Below, one piece after another: positions 63,667-64,000 of a stretch of 64,000 nucleotides of DNA (position 1 is the stretch's first letter; each line of letters begins with the position of its first letter). The stretch covers positions 1-64,000 of the forward strand of contig NZ_JOFZ01000012.1 of the NCBI RefSeq assembly GCF_000721265.1, given 5' to 3'. The DNA is from Streptomyces sp. NRRL F-5126. Lineage in GTDB: Bacteria; Actinomycetota; Actinomycetes; Streptomycetales; Streptomycetaceae. The translations under genes were made by a program, and so were the position numbers. The notes under the pieces are model-generated. The model was not told the origin of the DNA. It did no database searches and saw only the letters and a list, made by a program, of their open reading frames with translations.

Positions 63667-64000
63667 ATGACCGCCGCACAAGCAGACCTTGCAGGCGCCA
63701 GTGGCGAATTCACCTCAGCGTCCCCGGGAGCACCATCCCAGGGATCATTCGTGATCGACACTCCACGAGTGGAGGACGGAGCCGCGATCTGGCGCATCGC
63801 CCGTGACTCCGAGGTACTGGACCTCAACTCCTCGTACAGCTACCTGCTGTGGTGCCGCGACTTCGCCGCCACGTCCGTCGTCGCGAGGGACACCGCCGGC
63901 GAGCCGATGGGCTTCGTGACCGGCTACGTCAGGCCGCAGCGCCCGGACGTGCTCGTCGTCTGGCAGGTGGCCGTCGACGACGCCCACCGCGGCAAGGGGA
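63667..64000 (+). CDS. ectA: L-2,4-diaminobutyric acid acetyltransferase EctA (5' part)
   Basis: The first 111 residues are in the window; the gene runs off the right edge. The sequence has VIDTPRVEDGAAIWRIARDS, LDLNSSYSYLLWCRDFAATS and VVWQVAVDDAHRGKG (the GNAT acetyl-CoA site), as in EctA, which acetylates diaminobutyrate in ectoine synthesis. It is presumably followed by ectB, ectC and ectD. The first about 25 residues are a variable Ala/Ser-rich extension typical of Streptomyces. Confidence 0.94.
   Translation, partial: MTAAQADLAGASGEFTSASPGAPSQGSFVIDTPRVEDGAAIWRIARDSEVLDLNSSYSYLLWCRDFAATSVVARDTAGEPMGFVTGYVRPQRPDVLVVWQVAVDDAHRGKG

Overview
The window is high-GC actinobacterial DNA with very strong third-position GC bias, many GTG/TTG starts and sporulation/aerial-growth genes (Spo0M-type, a chaplin, the nucleoid protein Gbn, a sortase-anchored LAETG protein). 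I read it as Streptomyces chromosome. The gene order closely follows what I remember of the S. coelicolor core around SCO1790-SCO1864 (chpE, two-component pair, queA, serB, fabI/fabG, tyrS, moaA, gbn, pitH2, cobalamin genes, SCO1860-type protein, ectA). That assignment is from memory and pattern recognition, not a search. I saw no insertion sequence, prophage or CRISPR array.

Layout. 1-630: leader and promoters of an rRNA operon that runs leftwards out of the window, followed by decayed coding sequence. 0.6-7.6 kb: base-excision glycosylase, Spo0M-like protein, PEBP, HNH nuclease, TauE permease, an SPFH/NfeD pair and an ABC ATPase. 7.6-8.3 kb: gene-free imperfect repeats. 8.3-12.5 kb: cysteine-less chaplin, LuxR-type two-component pair, SDR-queA. 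12.8-18.4 kb: SLT-domain secreted protein, FHA-FHA-ABC transporter, SerB, SixA-type phosphatase. 18.6-22.5 kb: MFS exporter with a 37-residue partner and a divergent GntR regulator, then fabG-fabI. 22.7-34.2 kb: TldD/TldE pair around an unknown gene, tyrS, small stress membrane proteins, moaA, a methyltransferase, VIT1-like protein, exonuclease-BRCT and an SDR. 34.5-37.8 kb: Asp23/AmaP envelope-stress module. 38-45.4 kb: enoyl-CoA hydratase, gbn, ABC-F ATPase, VOC protein, unknown protein, hydrolase, class II aldolase. 45.5-57.2 kb: PHO-box-controlled Pit transporter, then a cobalamin riboswitch and a late-step cobalamin locus (cobD, cobQ, chelatase, cobO, cobB, a ZIP transporter on the opposite strand, and a CobE-CobC fusion). 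57.4-63.3 kb: quinone oxidoreductase with divergent AraC-type regulator, LAETG surface protein, amidohydrolase and a class V aminotransferase-like protein. 63.3-64.0 kb: a dyad-rich control region and the start of ectA, so an ectoine cluster continues to the right.

How parts work together. The riboswitch should shut the cobalamin operon when B12 is plentiful. The genes cover adenosylation, amidation and aminopropanol attachment, while cobN and most corrin-ring methylation genes are not here. The Asp23 and AmaP proteins probably form a membrane-tethered complex. fabG and fabI sit 4 bp apart and serve fatty-acid elongation. Several genes (6856, 29152, 58496, 62039 on the minus strand, probably 37050) have a TANNNT-like -10 exactly 6 nt before the start codon, which points to leaderless mRNAs.

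Limits: starts were chosen by eye from ribosome-binding sites and family knowledge; hairpins were found by reading, with no energy calculation; names rest on motifs I can see.
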